From: Ancylobacter sp. WKF20
GTDB taxonomy: Bacteria; Pseudomonadota; Alphaproteobacteria; Rhizobiales; Xanthobacteraceae
DNA: 64,000 bases
Assembly (NCBI RefSeq): GCF_029760895.1
Contig: NZ_CP121679.1
Coordinates: 2,046,001-2,110,000 of the forward strand
Reading direction: 5' to 3'
Shown: positions 48,033 through 56,314 of the stretch, in pieces
Layout of the letters: each line of letters begins with the position of its first letter
How positions within the stretch are numbered: position 1 is the stretch's first letter
The notes under the pieces: generated by a model
Told to the model about the DNA's origin: nothing
The model's database searches: none
The model's input: the letters and a program-made list of their open reading frames with translations, nothing else
Made by a program: the position numbers and the translations under genes

Positions 48033-49871
48033 ATGAACATCCCCGTCCACCCTTCAATCGGCCTGCTGCCGCCCGCCATCGAGCAGGGCAAGTGGCAGAA
48101 GCTGGCCGAGGTGTTCGGGTTCGACCGCTTCCGCCCCGGCCAGCAGGAAGTTGTGGATGCCGTGCTAGCGGGCGTGCCGACGCTGGCGGTGATGCCGACG
48201 GGCGCCGGCAAGTCGCTGTGCTACCAGCTTCCCGCCCTCGTCTTCGGCGGGCTCTCCCTCGTCGTCTCCCCGCTCATCGCGCTGATGGACGACCAGGTGA
48301 ACGCGCTGAAGCTTCAGGGAGTCGCCGCCGAGGCGATCCATTCCGGCAAGTCGCGCGAGGAGAATGTCGCGATCTGGCGGCGCGTGGCCGCCGGCGAGGT
48401 GAGCCTGCTCTATCTCGCCCCCGAGCGGCTGCTCACCGAGCGCATGCTGGCGGCTATCGCCCGGCTGCCGCTGGGCCTCATCGCCATCGACGAGGCGCAC
48501 TGCATCTCGCAATGGGGCCATTCCTTCCGCGCCGAATATCTGGCGCTGGGCAAGCTGCGCGAGCTGTTTCCCGCCGCGCCGCTGGTCGCCCTCACCGCCA
48601 CCGCCGACAAGGCGACGCGCGACGACATTGTCGAGCGGCTGTTCGGCGGGCAGGCCCGCGTCTTCGTCTCCGGCTTCGACCGGCCGAACATCTTCATCGG
48701 CGTCGAGGAGAAGAAAGATCCGGCGCGGCAGATCGAGAGCTTCGTGCGGGCGCGCGAGGGCGTCGCCGGCATCGTCTACCGCATCTCCCGCAAGAAGGTG
48801 GAGGAGACCGCCGAGCGGCTGCAGGCGGCGGGCGTGCGCGCTCTGCCCTACCATGCCGGCATGAGCCCGGAGGCGCGGGCGGCCAATCAGGAAGTGTTCC
48901 TCGCCGAGGACGGGGTGGTGATGGTCGCCACCGTCGCCTTCGGCATGGGCATCGACAAGTCGGACGTGCGCTATGTGCTGCACGCGGATTCGCCGGGCAC
49001 GCTGGAAGCCTATTATCAGGAGATCGGCCGCGCCGGCCGCGACGGCGCGCCCTCCGAGGCACTGCTGCTCTATTCCGCCGGCGACATCGCCACCCGCCGC
49101 CGCTTCCTCGACGAGGAGCCCTCCCCGCCCGAGCGCAAGATGGTGGAAGCCCGCCGGCTCGACGCCATGGTCGGCTTCTGCGAGGCGGTGACCTGCCGGC
49201 GTGCCGTGCTGCTCGGCTATTTCGGCGAGCGAGCCAAGGCCTGCGGGGCGTGCGACGTGTGCCGCGATCCGCCCAAGGTGGTGGATGCGAGCCGCGACGC
49301 GCAGCTCGTGCTGCGTCTGGTGCGCGCCAGCGGCGAGCGGTACGGCGCCGCCTATATCGCCAGCCTCGTCACCGGCCAGCGCAACGACCAGATTTGCGGG
49401 CGCGGCCATGACCGCCTCGCCGATTTCGGCGCGGGTGGCGACAAGCCGGCCACCGAATGGCGCGCTTTGCTGCGCCAGCTTGTCGCCACCGGCGCGCTCA
49501 ATGCCGACCCGACCCGCTTCGGCGCGCTGGTACTGACCGAGACCGGCCTTGCCGTGCTCGGCGGTACCCGCGCCTTCACCCTGCGCGCGCCCGCCAAGCG
49601 CCGGCGTGAGAAACCCGGCCGCGGCGAGAGCGCCACAGAGCTGGCCCCGGCCGAGAGCGCGCTGCTCGGCAAGCTCAAGGCGCTGCGCCGCGAGCTGGCG
49701 GCCGAGCGCGGCGTGCCGGCCTATGTCGTCTTCGCCGACAAGACTCTGGAGGAGATGGCGGTGGAGCACCCGCGCAGCCGCACCGAGCTCGCCTCCGTGC
49801 GCGGCGTCGGCGCCGCCAAGCTGGAAGCCTTCGGCGCCGCCTTTCTTAAGATTCTCAAAGAATTCTCTTAA
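48033..49871 (+). CDS. recQ: ATP-dependent DNA helicase RecQ
   Basis: A 612-residue 3'-5' helicase. Motif I VMPTGAGKSLCYQLPAL, DEAHCISQWGHSFRAEYL (motif II), FVSGFDRPNIF, VATVAFGMGIDKSDVRYVLHADSPGTLEAYYQEIGRAGRDG (motifs V-VI). The zinc site of the RQC domain is CRRAVLLGYFGERAKACGACDVC, and the C-terminal ~80 residues are an HRDC domain. It acts in recombination repair and replication restart. The ATG at 48033 is preferred; an earlier TTG would add ten residues. The 3' end carries a tandem repeat that includes the stop codon. Confidence 0.96.
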   Translation: MNIPVHPSIGLLPPAIEQGKWQKLAEVFGFDRFRPGQQEVVDAVLAGVPTLAVMPTGAGKSLCYQLPALVFGGLSLVVSPLIALMDDQVNALKLQGVAAEAIHSGKSREENVAIWRRVAAGEVSLLYLAPERLLTERMLAAIARLPLGLIAIDEAHCISQWGHSFRAEYLALGKLRELFPAAPLVALTATADKATRDDIVERLFGGQARVFVSGFDRPNIFIGVEEKKDPARQIESFVRAREGVAGIVYRISRKKVEETAERLQAAGVRALPYHAGMSPEARAANQEVFLAEDGVVMVATVAFGMGIDKSDVRYVLHADSPGTLEAYYQEIGRAGRDGAPSEALLLYSAGDIATRRRFLDEEPSPPERKMVEARRLDAMVGFCEAVTCRRAVLLGYFGERAKACGACDVCRDPPKVVDASRDAQLVLRLVRASGERYGAAYIASLVTGQRNDQICGRGHDRLADFGAGGDKPATEWRALLRQLVATGALNADPTRFGALVLTETGLAVLGGTRAFTLRAPAKRRREKPGRGESATELAPAESALLGKLKALRRELAAERGVPAYVVFADKTLEEMAVEHPRSRTELASVRGVGAAKLEAFGAAFLKILKEFS

Positions 49872-49888
49872 GAATTTCAAAGAATTTA
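49845..49888. repeat. Tandem 22-bp repeat across the recQ stop codon
   Basis: CTTAAGATTCTCAAAGAATT and CTTAAGAATTTCAAAGAATT begin 22 bp apart (49845 and 49867), differing at two bases. They are AT-rich in a GC-rich setting, and the first copy encodes the last residues LKEFS while the second spans the stop. Confidence 0.7.
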
Positions 49889-49991
49889 GGTCAGGAAGTT
49901 TTCCACTCCGACGTGTATTCACGAACGGCCAATCCGGTCCTAGACTGCACCGTAACGGGCGACAAAAGCCCGGAACGCACCCAGCCCCGGG

Positions 49992-50546
49992 ATGGAAACG
50001 ATGGAATTCAAACTGCTTACGGTGGCCGTTGCCGCCGCCACCCTTGCCGTCAGCGCTGTCACCGCTCAGGCGCACGGCCCGACCCGCCAGAAGATCTCCG
50101 AGAAGATCATCATCAACGCCCCACCGGATAAGGTCTGGGCCGTGGTCTCCAATTTCCAGGACGGCAGCTGGATCCCGGTGGTCGCCACCACCGAGGGCAC
50201 GGGCGGCAATGCGGCCGGCGCCAAGCGCACCCTGACGCTGAAGAACGGCGCGACGGTGAAGGAAGAGGTCGCCAAGCTCGAGCCGGAGAAGATGACCCTG
50301 ATGTACCGGATCGACGAGGTCGACGTGAAGGTGCTGCCGGTCACCAACTACTCCTCCTGGCTGGTCGTCACCCCCGCTGAGGGCGGCGCCAAGTCCGAGG
50401 TCGAGTGGCGCGGCGCCTTCTACCGCGGCTACCCGAATAACGACCCGCCGCCGGAGCTGGACGACCAGGCCGCGATCAACGCCGTCACGGGGCTCTACAA
50501 GGCCGGGCTCGACAGCCTGAAGAAGAAGATCGAAGGCGGAAGCTGA
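49992..50546 (+). CDS. SRPBCC-family periplasmic protein, MxaD-like
   Basis: A 184-residue exported protein: signal peptide through about residue 32 (LLTVAVAAATLAVSAVTAQAHG), then a START/SRPBCC domain (QKISEKIIINAPPDKVWAVVSNFQDGSWIPVV, the family start). The match to MxaD, the methanol-oxidation accessory protein of methylotrophs, is in the AHGPTRQK start, the NAPPDKVWAVV motif and the ending AINAVTGLYKAGLDSLKKKIEG. MxaD is thought to help methanol dehydrogenase pass electrons to cytochrome c. ATG at 50001 is an alternative start. No methanol dehydrogenase gene is in the window, so its partner is unknown. Confidence 0.75.
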   Translation: METMEFKLLTVAVAAATLAVSAVTAQAHGPTRQKISEKIIINAPPDKVWAVVSNFQDGSWIPVVATTEGTGGNAAGAKRTLTLKNGATVKEEVAKLEPEKMTLMYRIDEVDVKVLPVTNYSSWLVVTPAEGGAKSEVEWRGAFYRGYPNNDPPPELDDQAAINAVTGLYKAGLDSLKKKIEGGS

Positions 50547-50624
50547 CGCGGTGGCGCCGGTGAATCCGCTGGCGCAACACGCCCTCTCTCCCCGGTTGAG
50601 AGAGGCCCCTTCCCCACCCCGCTT

Positions 50625-50712
50625 CGTCATCCCGGCCGCGCATCAGCGCGCGCCGGGATCGCCCTCCGCCATGGCGCGATCCCGGCTCGACCTTCGGTCG
50701 TCCGGGATGACG
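50625..50712. repeat. Palindromic repeat of family A overlapping a gene start
   Basis: CGTCATCCCGGCCGCGC at the start and GTCCGGGATGACG at the end (50700-50712), with GCCGGGATCG and GCGATCCCGGC inside. Its last bases include the ATG used by the next gene. A CCTCTCTCC...GAGAGAGG hairpin precedes it at 50582-50606. Confidence 0.75.
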
Positions 50713-51669
50713 ACGATCCGGGTTCCGGCGCGTCTCGCCATCCTCTTCGCCGCCCTTCTCCTCGCCGCGCCCGCCCGCGCGGATGAGGCGTTCGTTACCT
50801 CGCAGCCGGCGGAAACGCTCTCCGTCGTCGACCTGCCCACGGGCAAGGTAGTCGCCACCCTGCCCATCCCCGGCAAGCCGGCCGGCATCGCGGTGGACCC
50901 TTTGGGCCGGCGCGCCTTCGTCACCTCGCCGGACGGCAAGGCGTTGACCATTCTCGATGCCGCCACCCGCACCATCGAGCACCGCGTCGATGTCGGCGGC
51001 GGGCCGCTCGGCGTCGCCGTGCACCCTTCCGGCAGCCCGGCCTATGTCGCCGACTGGTATCGGCACAAGATCGTCGTGGTGGATGCCGCGCGCGGGGTGA
51101 TGACGGGCGAGATCGAGGTCGGCGATTCCCCATCGGGGCTCGCGGTGACGCCCGATGGCGCGCTGCTGCTCTCGGCCGACCGCGATTCCGATCAGGTGAG
51201 TTTCATCGACACGGCGACGCTCACCCGGCTCGGCACGGTGAAGGTCGGCGCCCGCCCCTTCGGCGTCACCATCAATGCCGAGGGCACGCGCGCCTACACC
51301 GCCAATGTCGCCTCGGATGACGTGACCATCATCGACATCCCCACCCGCACGGTCGTCGGCACGGTGAAGGTCGGCCAGCGGCCTTATGCGGTGGCGCTGG
51401 CGAATGGCCGCGCCTTCACCACCGACCAGTACGCCTCGACGGTCACGGTGTTCGACACCGGCAGCCTCGCCCGCCTCGCCACCATTGCAGTCGGCGACTA
51501 CCCCGAGGGCATCGCCGCCAGCCGGGATGGCACGCGCGTCTATGTGGCGAACTGGGAGAGCAACACGCTGAGCGTGATCGACGCGCAAACGCTCAAGGTG
51601 GTCGCCGATATCGAGGTGGCGGACGGCCCCCGCGCCTTTGGCGCCTTCATCCGTCGCACGGACCCCTGA
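50707..51669 (+). CDS. Secreted YVTN-family beta-propeller protein
   Basis: A 320-residue protein with a signal peptide (RLAILFAALLLAAPARADEA) and about seven repeats of roughly 42 residues: VVATLPIPGKPAGIAVDPLGRRAFVTS, VGGGPLGVAVHPSGSPAYVAD, VGDSPSGLAVTPDGALLLSAD, VGARPFGVTINAEGTRAYTAN, VGQRPYAVALANGRAFTTD, VGDYPEGIAASRDGTRVYVAN. Each blade is of the YVTN/YncE type. Related propellers accompany PQQ alcohol dehydrogenase clusters, which fits the MxaD-like gene 160 bp upstream, but no dehydrogenase is seen. The ATG lies inside a repeat element and lacks a strong ribosome site. A longer in-frame opening exists. Confidence 0.8.
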   Translation: MTTIRVPARLAILFAALLLAAPARADEAFVTSQPAETLSVVDLPTGKVVATLPIPGKPAGIAVDPLGRRAFVTSPDGKALTILDAATRTIEHRVDVGGGPLGVAVHPSGSPAYVADWYRHKIVVVDAARGVMTGEIEVGDSPSGLAVTPDGALLLSADRDSDQVSFIDTATLTRLGTVKVGARPFGVTINAEGTRAYTANVASDDVTIIDIPTRTVVGTVKVGQRPYAVALANGRAFTTDQYASTVTVFDTGSLARLATIAVGDYPEGIAASRDGTRVYVANWESNTLSVIDAQTLKVVADIEVADGPRAFGAFIRRTDP

Positions 51670-51684
51670 GGCCCGTGCAGCGCC

Positions 51685-52785
51685 TCAGATGGCGTATTCG
51701 CCGGGCTGCTGCGCCGCCGGGGCGCGGCAATCGACGCCCGGCCCGCCATTGACGAAGAGCCGCGCCCGGTCGAGCCGCACCGCGACCTTCTCGCCGATCG
51801 GCACGCGCACGGTCGGGGCGATGTCGGCCTCGAACAGCGCGGAGCCCACCTCGATCTCCACCCGGCGGATCGCGCCATGGCGGCGGAAGCCGCGCACCTC
51901 GCCCTTGAGGCCCGGCGTGCCGGGAAGACCCAGCGAGACATCGTGCGGGCGCACATAGAGCAGGCCCGCCCCGTCCGGCACCGCATGGGTTGCCGCCGCG
52001 ATCGGCGTCGTGCCGGCAATGGCGACACCGTCGCGCACCTCGACCTCGATCCGGCTCGATTCGCCCATGAAACCGAAGACGGCGGCGGTCGCCGGCTTGT
52101 CATAGACATCGTCGGGCGTGCCGACCTGCTCGATCTTGCCCTTGCCCATCACCACCACGCGGTCGGCGAGTTCCAGCGCCTCCTCCTGGTCATGGGTGAC
52201 GAACAGCGTGGTATGGCCGGTGCGGTCATGCAGCTCGCGCAGCCATTTGCGCAGTTCCTTGCGCACCAGCGCGTCGAGCGCGCCGAAGGGCTCGTCGAGC
52301 AGCAGCACCTTGGGCTCGATGGCGAGCGCGCGGGCGAGCGCCACGCGCTGGCGCTGGCCACCGGAAAGCTGGGCGGGGAAGCGCCCGCCAAACGCTTCGA
52401 GCTGCACGAGGGCAAGCAGATCCGCCACGCGCTTCTTGATCTCGGTGTCGGACGGCCGCTCGGCGCGCGGGCGCGAGCGCAAGCCGAAGGCGACATTCTC
52501 GGAAACCGTCATGTGCCGGAACAGCGCGTAGTTCTGGAACACGAAGCCGATGCCACGGCGGCGCACCGGGACGGAGAGCGCGTCCTGATCGTCGAACAGC
52601 ACCCGGCCATGGCTCGGCTGCTCCAGCCCGGCGACGATGCGCAGCAGCGTCGTCTTGCCGGAGCCGGAGGGGCCCAGCAGCGCGACAAGCTCGCTCGGCT
52701 TCACCTCCAGCGACACGTCCGCCAGCGCCGGCGCACCCGTGCCGAAGGATTTGCCGACCTGGTCGATGGTCACCGCGACGGTCAT
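51685..52785 (-). CDS. cysA: Sulfate/thiosulfate-type ABC transporter ATP-binding protein
   Basis: A 366-residue ATPase of CysA type: Walker [44 protein letters not shown], signature [15 protein letters not shown], Walker [28 protein letters not shown] and [19 protein letters not shown], then a TOBE-like C-terminal half ([15 protein letters not shown]). The CysA pattern is the phrase [31 protein letters not shown]. It is alone: no cysT, cysW or binding protein is adjacent, so the partners are elsewhere or it serves another importer. Converges on the propeller gene, 15 bp apart. Confidence 0.85.
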   Translation of the reverse strand: MTVAVTIDQVGKSFGTGAPALADVSLEVKPSELVALLGPSGSGKTTLLRIVAGLEQPSHGRVLFDDQDALSVPVRRRGIGFVFQNYALFRHMTVSENVAFGLRSRPRAERPSDTEIKKRVADLLALVQLEAFGGRFPAQLSGGQRQRVALARALAIEPKVLLLDEPFGALDALVRKELRKWLRELHDRTGHTTLFVTHDQEEALELADRVVVMGKGKIEQVGTPDDVYDKPATAAVFGFMGESSRIEVEVRDGVAIAGTTPIAAATHAVPDGAGLLYVRPHDVSLGLPGTPGLKGEVRGFRRHGAIRRVEIEVGSALFEADIAPTVRVPIGEKVAVRLDRARLFVNGGPGVDCRAPAAQQPGEYAI

Positions 52786-52924
52786 GAATTCACTCTCATT
52801 AGATGTAATAAATGTAATTCACCGCAAGATATCTGAAAATTCGCCGCTGTGAACCCTCCTCGTGCGGCCCGGATGACGCTTGGCCCGTGATCTGCTAGGC
52901 GCAGGACGCCCACAGGAGCCCCCG

Positions 52925-53566
52925 ATGACCGAGACAGCCGCCCACCCGAGCCCCCTTCCCGCCCCGGCGACGCTCGCCGATGTGCCCGCCGGCAAGGTCG
53001 CGGCCATCGTCACCTTTCTGGAGATGCACGCCCAGCCCGCGCCCCTGCCGGCGCCGGAGGCGCCCCATCTCAGCCTTCGCCACGTCACGGCGCCCGAGAC
53101 GGGCTGGTATCGCGACCTGTTCCGCCGCATCGGCGAGGATTGGCTCTGGTATTCGCGCCTGCAGATGAGCGAAGCCCAGCTCGCCGCCATCATTGGCAGC
53201 CCGGACGTGGAGATCTACGCGCTCTCCCGCACCCAGCCGGATGGCACCAGCATCGACATCGGGCTGGTCGATCTGGATTTTCGCACCGAGGGCGAAGCGG
53301 AACTTGCGTTTTTCGGACTGGTGGCCGGCGAAACCGGCTCAGGCGCGGGCCGGCTGATGATGAACCTCGCCACCGCCCGTGCCTTTGCGCGGCCGATCCG
53401 GCGTTTCTTCGTCCACACCTGCACGCATGACCTTCCGGCGGCGGTCGGCTTCTACCGCAAGTCCGGCTTCAAACCCTATGGCCGCGCGGTGGAGATCGTC
53501 GACGATCCGCGCCTCGACGGCACGCTGCGCCGCACGGCGGCGCCGCATGTCCCGATCATTGAGTGA
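52925..53566 (+). CDS. GNAT-family acetyltransferase
   Basis: A 213-residue protein with a GNAT fold in its C-terminal two thirds. After a Pro/Ala-rich start come VTAPETGWYRDLFRRIGEDWLWYSRLQMS, IYALSRTQPDGTSIDIGLVDLDF, ELAFFGLVAGETGSGAGRLMMNLA (acetyl-CoA loop) and FVHTCTHDLPAAVGFYRKSGFKPYGRAVEI (the final GNAT strand and helix). The substrate is unknown. CAGGAG precedes the ATG. It is divergent from the CysA-type gene across 139 bp that contain two ATGTAAT repeats (52803-52820) and a GATATC palindrome. Confidence 0.8.
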   Translation: MTETAAHPSPLPAPATLADVPAGKVAAIVTFLEMHAQPAPLPAPEAPHLSLRHVTAPETGWYRDLFRRIGEDWLWYSRLQMSEAQLAAIIGSPDVEIYALSRTQPDGTSIDIGLVDLDFRTEGEAELAFFGLVAGETGSGAGRLMMNLATARAFARPIRRFFVHTCTHDLPAAVGFYRKSGFKPYGRAVEIVDDPRLDGTLRRTAAPHVPIIE

Positions 53567-53814
53567 GAGGGATGAGGGGGCTGTCGGCAGCCGACACTGC
53601 CTAAAGGATTCAGCCGAAGAGTCTTCCGCTGGATCCCGGCTCGCCTTCCGCTGGCGCTACAGGCGTCCGGGACACGGTAAAAAACCTCGTTCCCCGGACG
53701 AGTTGCGCGCAGCGCAACGATGATCCGGGGCCCAGGAGAGACTCCGCCGCAGGCGGCGACATCCCCTGCCACCTCAGCACAGCGTCACAACGCGAAAGCG
53801 GCTCGCGGGGGCTC
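53567..53814. repeat. Non-coding stretch with palindromic repeat pieces
   Basis: No gene is supported. Pieces resemble the other repeats: GGATCCCGGCTCGCC (53631) recalls 55641, and CCCCGGACGAGTTG...GATCCGGGGCCCAGG (53694-53736) recalls the family B outer arms. A GGGGGC/GCCCCC hairpin (53807-53824) surrounds the fliJ stop codon. Confidence 0.5.
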
Positions 53815-54210
53815 TCAGGCCCCCAGCGCCGCCCGGCCGCGACCGGCACGGACCGGAATTTCCACGGGAACCTCGAGGCCGCGCTCGCGCTCGCCGAGCG
53901 CCTCGACCTTCTTCAGCTCCTCCAGCGCCGCATCGAGCAGCGCCTTGGCGTCGTCGAGCTGCTGCTTCAGCTCATCGGCCGAAAGGCGCAGATTATCGCG
54001 GCGCGTGGCGGCGGCGCGGGCATAGGTGGAATAGGCGAAATGCTGCGTATCGGTGATGCCGGTGCGCTGTTCCTCGGCCTCGATCTCGCGGTCGAGGTCC
54101 TTCGCCATGCGGTCGAAATCGCCGATCATCGATTGGATCTGCGCGAAATGGCGGCGCTTTTCTTCCGCCTGGAACCGCTTGAGGCGGATGAGTGTATCAA
54201 GCGACTTCAT
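53815..54210 (-). CDS. fliJ: FliJ-like coiled-coil protein
   Basis: A 131-residue, almost entirely helical protein: MKSLDTLIRLKRFQAEEKRRHFAQIQSMIGDFDRMAKDLDREIEAEEQRTGITDTQHFAYSTYARAAATRRDNLRL shows heptad spacing and the conserved YARAAATRRDNL. FliJ is a soluble chaperone-like subunit of the flagellar export apparatus. The match to alphaproteobacterial FliJ is good, and its position divergent from ctrA is as known in several Hyphomicrobiales, but fliI, which usually precedes fliJ, is missing here. It could therefore be a paralogue or a moved copy. Confidence 0.72.
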   Translation of the reverse strand: MKSLDTLIRLKRFQAEEKRRHFAQIQSMIGDFDRMAKDLDREIEAEEQRTGITDTQHFAYSTYARAAATRRDNLRLSADELKQQLDDAKALLDAALEELKKVEALGERERGLEVPVEIPVRAGRGRAALGA

Positions 54211-54744
54211 GGTCGGCTGTTACTCCACTCTGTCGGTCCGGCGCCTGTCCCTGTCATCCTCATCGGACGTCCCCCGCACGCAACCGGTTCGAGCCGCCTT
54301 TACGCGGCGGCAGAGCCATATTCACCGCCAGATGTTGCCGCTTCCTTACTCCTGTGGAGCCAAACGGTAGCGCGGGGCGGAATCTGCGACTCTTCAAGGC
54401 GATGGAAACGATTTGTTTACCGGCCTCGTTAATGATCGGGGCATCGTCCGGTGCGGACAGTCGATGCGGCGAAAGCAGAGTCGACTGACTCACTTACCAG
54501 CACTTCTTAAGATTCGACTCCAGCCTCTGGGTTGAAAAATTCTGGTTCAATGCCAGCCGCTTGCGGAAAGACTCGAAGAAAATTTCGAGACCCCGCTTGT
54601 GCGCGAGAATCAGATTTTGTTACCCCTAATGCACGAGTGAACGAATCGGGTGTGCCGGGCCGGGCGCGGGGAGGGGTGGCGCGCGGACCAGAGTAGTCCG
54701 ACGGGCTGAACCCCCCGGGGCCATGGCGAGGGAAGGGGATTGGC
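54211..54744. promoter_or_regulatory. ctrA upstream region with a GANTC cluster
   Basis: This 534-bp gap holds no gene. Six GANTC sites (CcrM methylation) start at 54487, 54511, 54516, 54570, 54607 and 54643, far denser than chance. ctrA transcription is known in alphaproteobacteria to depend on GANTC methylation state. The region also serves the divergent fliJ-like gene. I saw no clear TTAA-N7-TTAA CtrA box, though CTTAAG occurs at 54506. Confidence 0.75.
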
Positions 54745-55446
54745 ATGCGCGTCTTGCTCATCGAGGACGACCGCGCGACCGCGCAGAGCATCGAATTGAT
54801 GCTCAAGTCCGAGAGCTTTAACGTCTACACGACGGATCTCGGCGAAGAGGGTGTCGATCTCGGCAAGCTCTACGATTACGACATCATCCTGCTCGACCTG
54901 AACCTGCCGGACATGTCGGGCTACGACGTGCTGAAGGGTCTGCGGGTCGCCAAGGTGAAGACGCCCATCCTCATCCTCTCCGGCCTCGCCGGCATCGAGG
55001 ACAAGGTGAAGGGCCTCGGCTTCGGCGCCGACGACTATCTCACCAAGCCGTTCCACAAGGACGAGCTGGTGGCGCGCATCCACGCCATCGTGCGCCGCTC
55101 CAAGGGCCACGCCCAGTCGGTCATCACCACCGGCGATCTGGTGGTCAATCTGGACACCAAGACTGTCGAGGTCGCGGGCAACCGCGTGCATCTCACCGGC
55201 AAGGAATACCAGATGCTGGAGCTGCTCTCGCTGCGCAAGGGCACGACGCTGACCAAGGAGATGTTCCTCAACCATCTCTATGGCGGCATGGACGAGCCCG
55301 AGCTCAAGATCATCGACGTGTTCATCTGCAAGCTTCGCAAGAAGCTCGCCAACGCCTCCGATGGCCACAACTTCATCGAGACGGTGTGGGGCCGCGGCTA
55401 TGTGCTGCGGGAGATGGGCGAGCAGGACCAGCGCATCCCGGCCTGA
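54745..55446 (+). CDS. ctrA: Cell-cycle response regulator CtrA
   Basis: A 233-residue OmpR-type response regulator. Receiver domain (residues 1-120): acidic pocket IEDDRA, phosphoacceptor Asp51 in [28 protein letters not shown] and Lys in [11 protein letters not shown]-binding winged helix (residues 125-225): [57 protein letters not shown], ending WGRGYVLRE. The sequence matches CtrA nearly throughout. It controls cell-cycle, motility and envelope genes and silences origin firing, under the CckA-ChpT relay. A GGGAAGGGGA ribosome site precedes the start. Confidence 0.98.
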   Translation: MRVLLIEDDRATAQSIELMLKSESFNVYTTDLGEEGVDLGKLYDYDIILLDLNLPDMSGYDVLKGLRVAKVKTPILILSGLAGIEDKVKGLGFGADDYLTKPFHKDELVARIHAIVRRSKGHAQSVITTGDLVVNLDTKTVEVAGNRVHLTGKEYQMLELLSLRKGTTLTKEMFLNHLYGGMDEPELKIIDVFICKLRKKLANASDGHNFIETVWGRGYVLREMGEQDQRIPA

Positions 55447-55481
55447 GGGGTGCGCCCCTCGCCTGCCATCCGCCGCTGCTG

Positions 55482-55507
55482 AAAACCCCGCCTTGGCGGG
55501 GTTTTTC
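55482..55507 (+). terminator. Rho-independent terminator after ctrA
   Basis: Perfect stem AAAACCCCGCC-TT-GGCGGGGTTTT with five T in the 3' arm and tail, 36 bp after the stop. A smaller GAGGGG-TGCG-CCCCTC hairpin (55445-55460) covers the stop codon itself. Confidence 0.92.
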
Positions 55508-55558
55508 GTTGTTGTGGACAGTCGAAAATGGTGACGCCATCGTCATCACCCAGCGCGC

Positions 55559-55821
55559 CGTCATCCCCGGGCTTGGCCCGGGGATCCACGACTCCCGCCA
55601 GCGACAAGCGCCGACGGCTTTTGCCAAAGAACTCTGCGATGGATCCCGGCTCTGCGCTCCGCCTACGGCGTCGCTGGGCCGGGAAACGGAGGCGGGACGC
55701 GGCCGTTCGTGTCCCGGACCAGCCGCACGCAGCGCGCCGTCATCCCCGGACTTGATCCGGGGATCCACGACTTGGGTGCGCGCGGGAGTCGTGGATGGCC
55801 GGGCCAAGCCCGGCCATGACG
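55559..55821. repeat. Repeat-rich non-coding region after ctrA (families B and related)
   Basis: A copy of family B at 55559-55595 (TCATCCCCGGGCTTGGCC/GGGGATCC), then a GGATCCCGGCTCTGC...CCGGGAAACGG piece (55641-55686), then a full family B element at 55738-55821 with arms CGTCATCCCCGG/CCGGGGATCC and ATGGCCGGGCC/GGCCCGGCCATGAC. No gene in 55508-55852. Confidence 0.7.
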
Positions 55822-55852
55822 AGGTTGGTGGGTGAGGTGAGGAAGAACCGTC

Positions 55853-56260
55853 CTACTTCGCGTTCTTCGCCAGCCAGGCCTTGAGGAAGGCGATCTCGCT
55901 TTCCTGCGCCTTGATGATTTCCTCGGCCAGCGCGCGCAGCTCGGGATCCTTGCCGTATTGCAGCTCGATCCGCGCCATGTCGATCGCGCCCTGATGGTGC
56001 GGGATCATGCCGCGCGCGAAATCGACATCGGTGTTGCCGGTGAAGCCGATCGCCATTTCCCGGTGCATATGGGCATTGGCGGCCTCGAAGGCCTGGGTCG
56101 AGGGCGCGCCGGCCGCCGCCGGGGTCGTCGCGCCGGACGTCATCGCGCCATGATCCATCGTGCCATGGTTCATGCCGTCCATCGGCATGGTCTGGGCGAA
56201 TGCGGGGGCAGCGGCGAGCGAAAGGCCGGCGAACAGCGCGGCCGCGAGAAAAGTCTTCAT
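55853..56260 (-). CDS. DUF305 periplasmic protein
   Basis: A 135-residue exported protein with signal peptide (MKTFLAAALFAGLSLAAAPAFAQ), a short Met/His-rich stretch (TMPMDGMNHGTMDHGAMTSG), then a DUF305 ferritin-like domain with AHMHREMAIGFTGNTDVDFARGMIPHHQGAIDMARIELQYGKDPELRALAEEIIKAQ. The Met/His stretch and HH...M...H residues suggest copper binding. Members commonly sit beside copper-resistance genes. GGAGACAC precedes the ATG at 56260. The next upstream gene encodes a small Cys-containing exported protein, similar to the pair at 11.3-12.3 kb. Confidence 0.9.
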   Translation of the reverse strand: MKTFLAAALFAGLSLAAAPAFAQTMPMDGMNHGTMDHGAMTSGATTPAAAGAPSTQAFEAANAHMHREMAIGFTGNTDVDFARGMIPHHQGAIDMARIELQYGKDPELRALAEEIIKAQESEIAFLKAWLAKNAK

Positions 56261-56314
56261 GATGTGTCTCCGAATGAACTGATCGTGCCCGGCCACAGCC
56301 GGGCGGCGAAGCGA

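Noticed and set aside
53567..53814. A protein-coding gene in this gap
   Set aside because: The open frames are short, Arg/Ser-rich and coincide with palindromic repeat sequence; no ribosome site fits.
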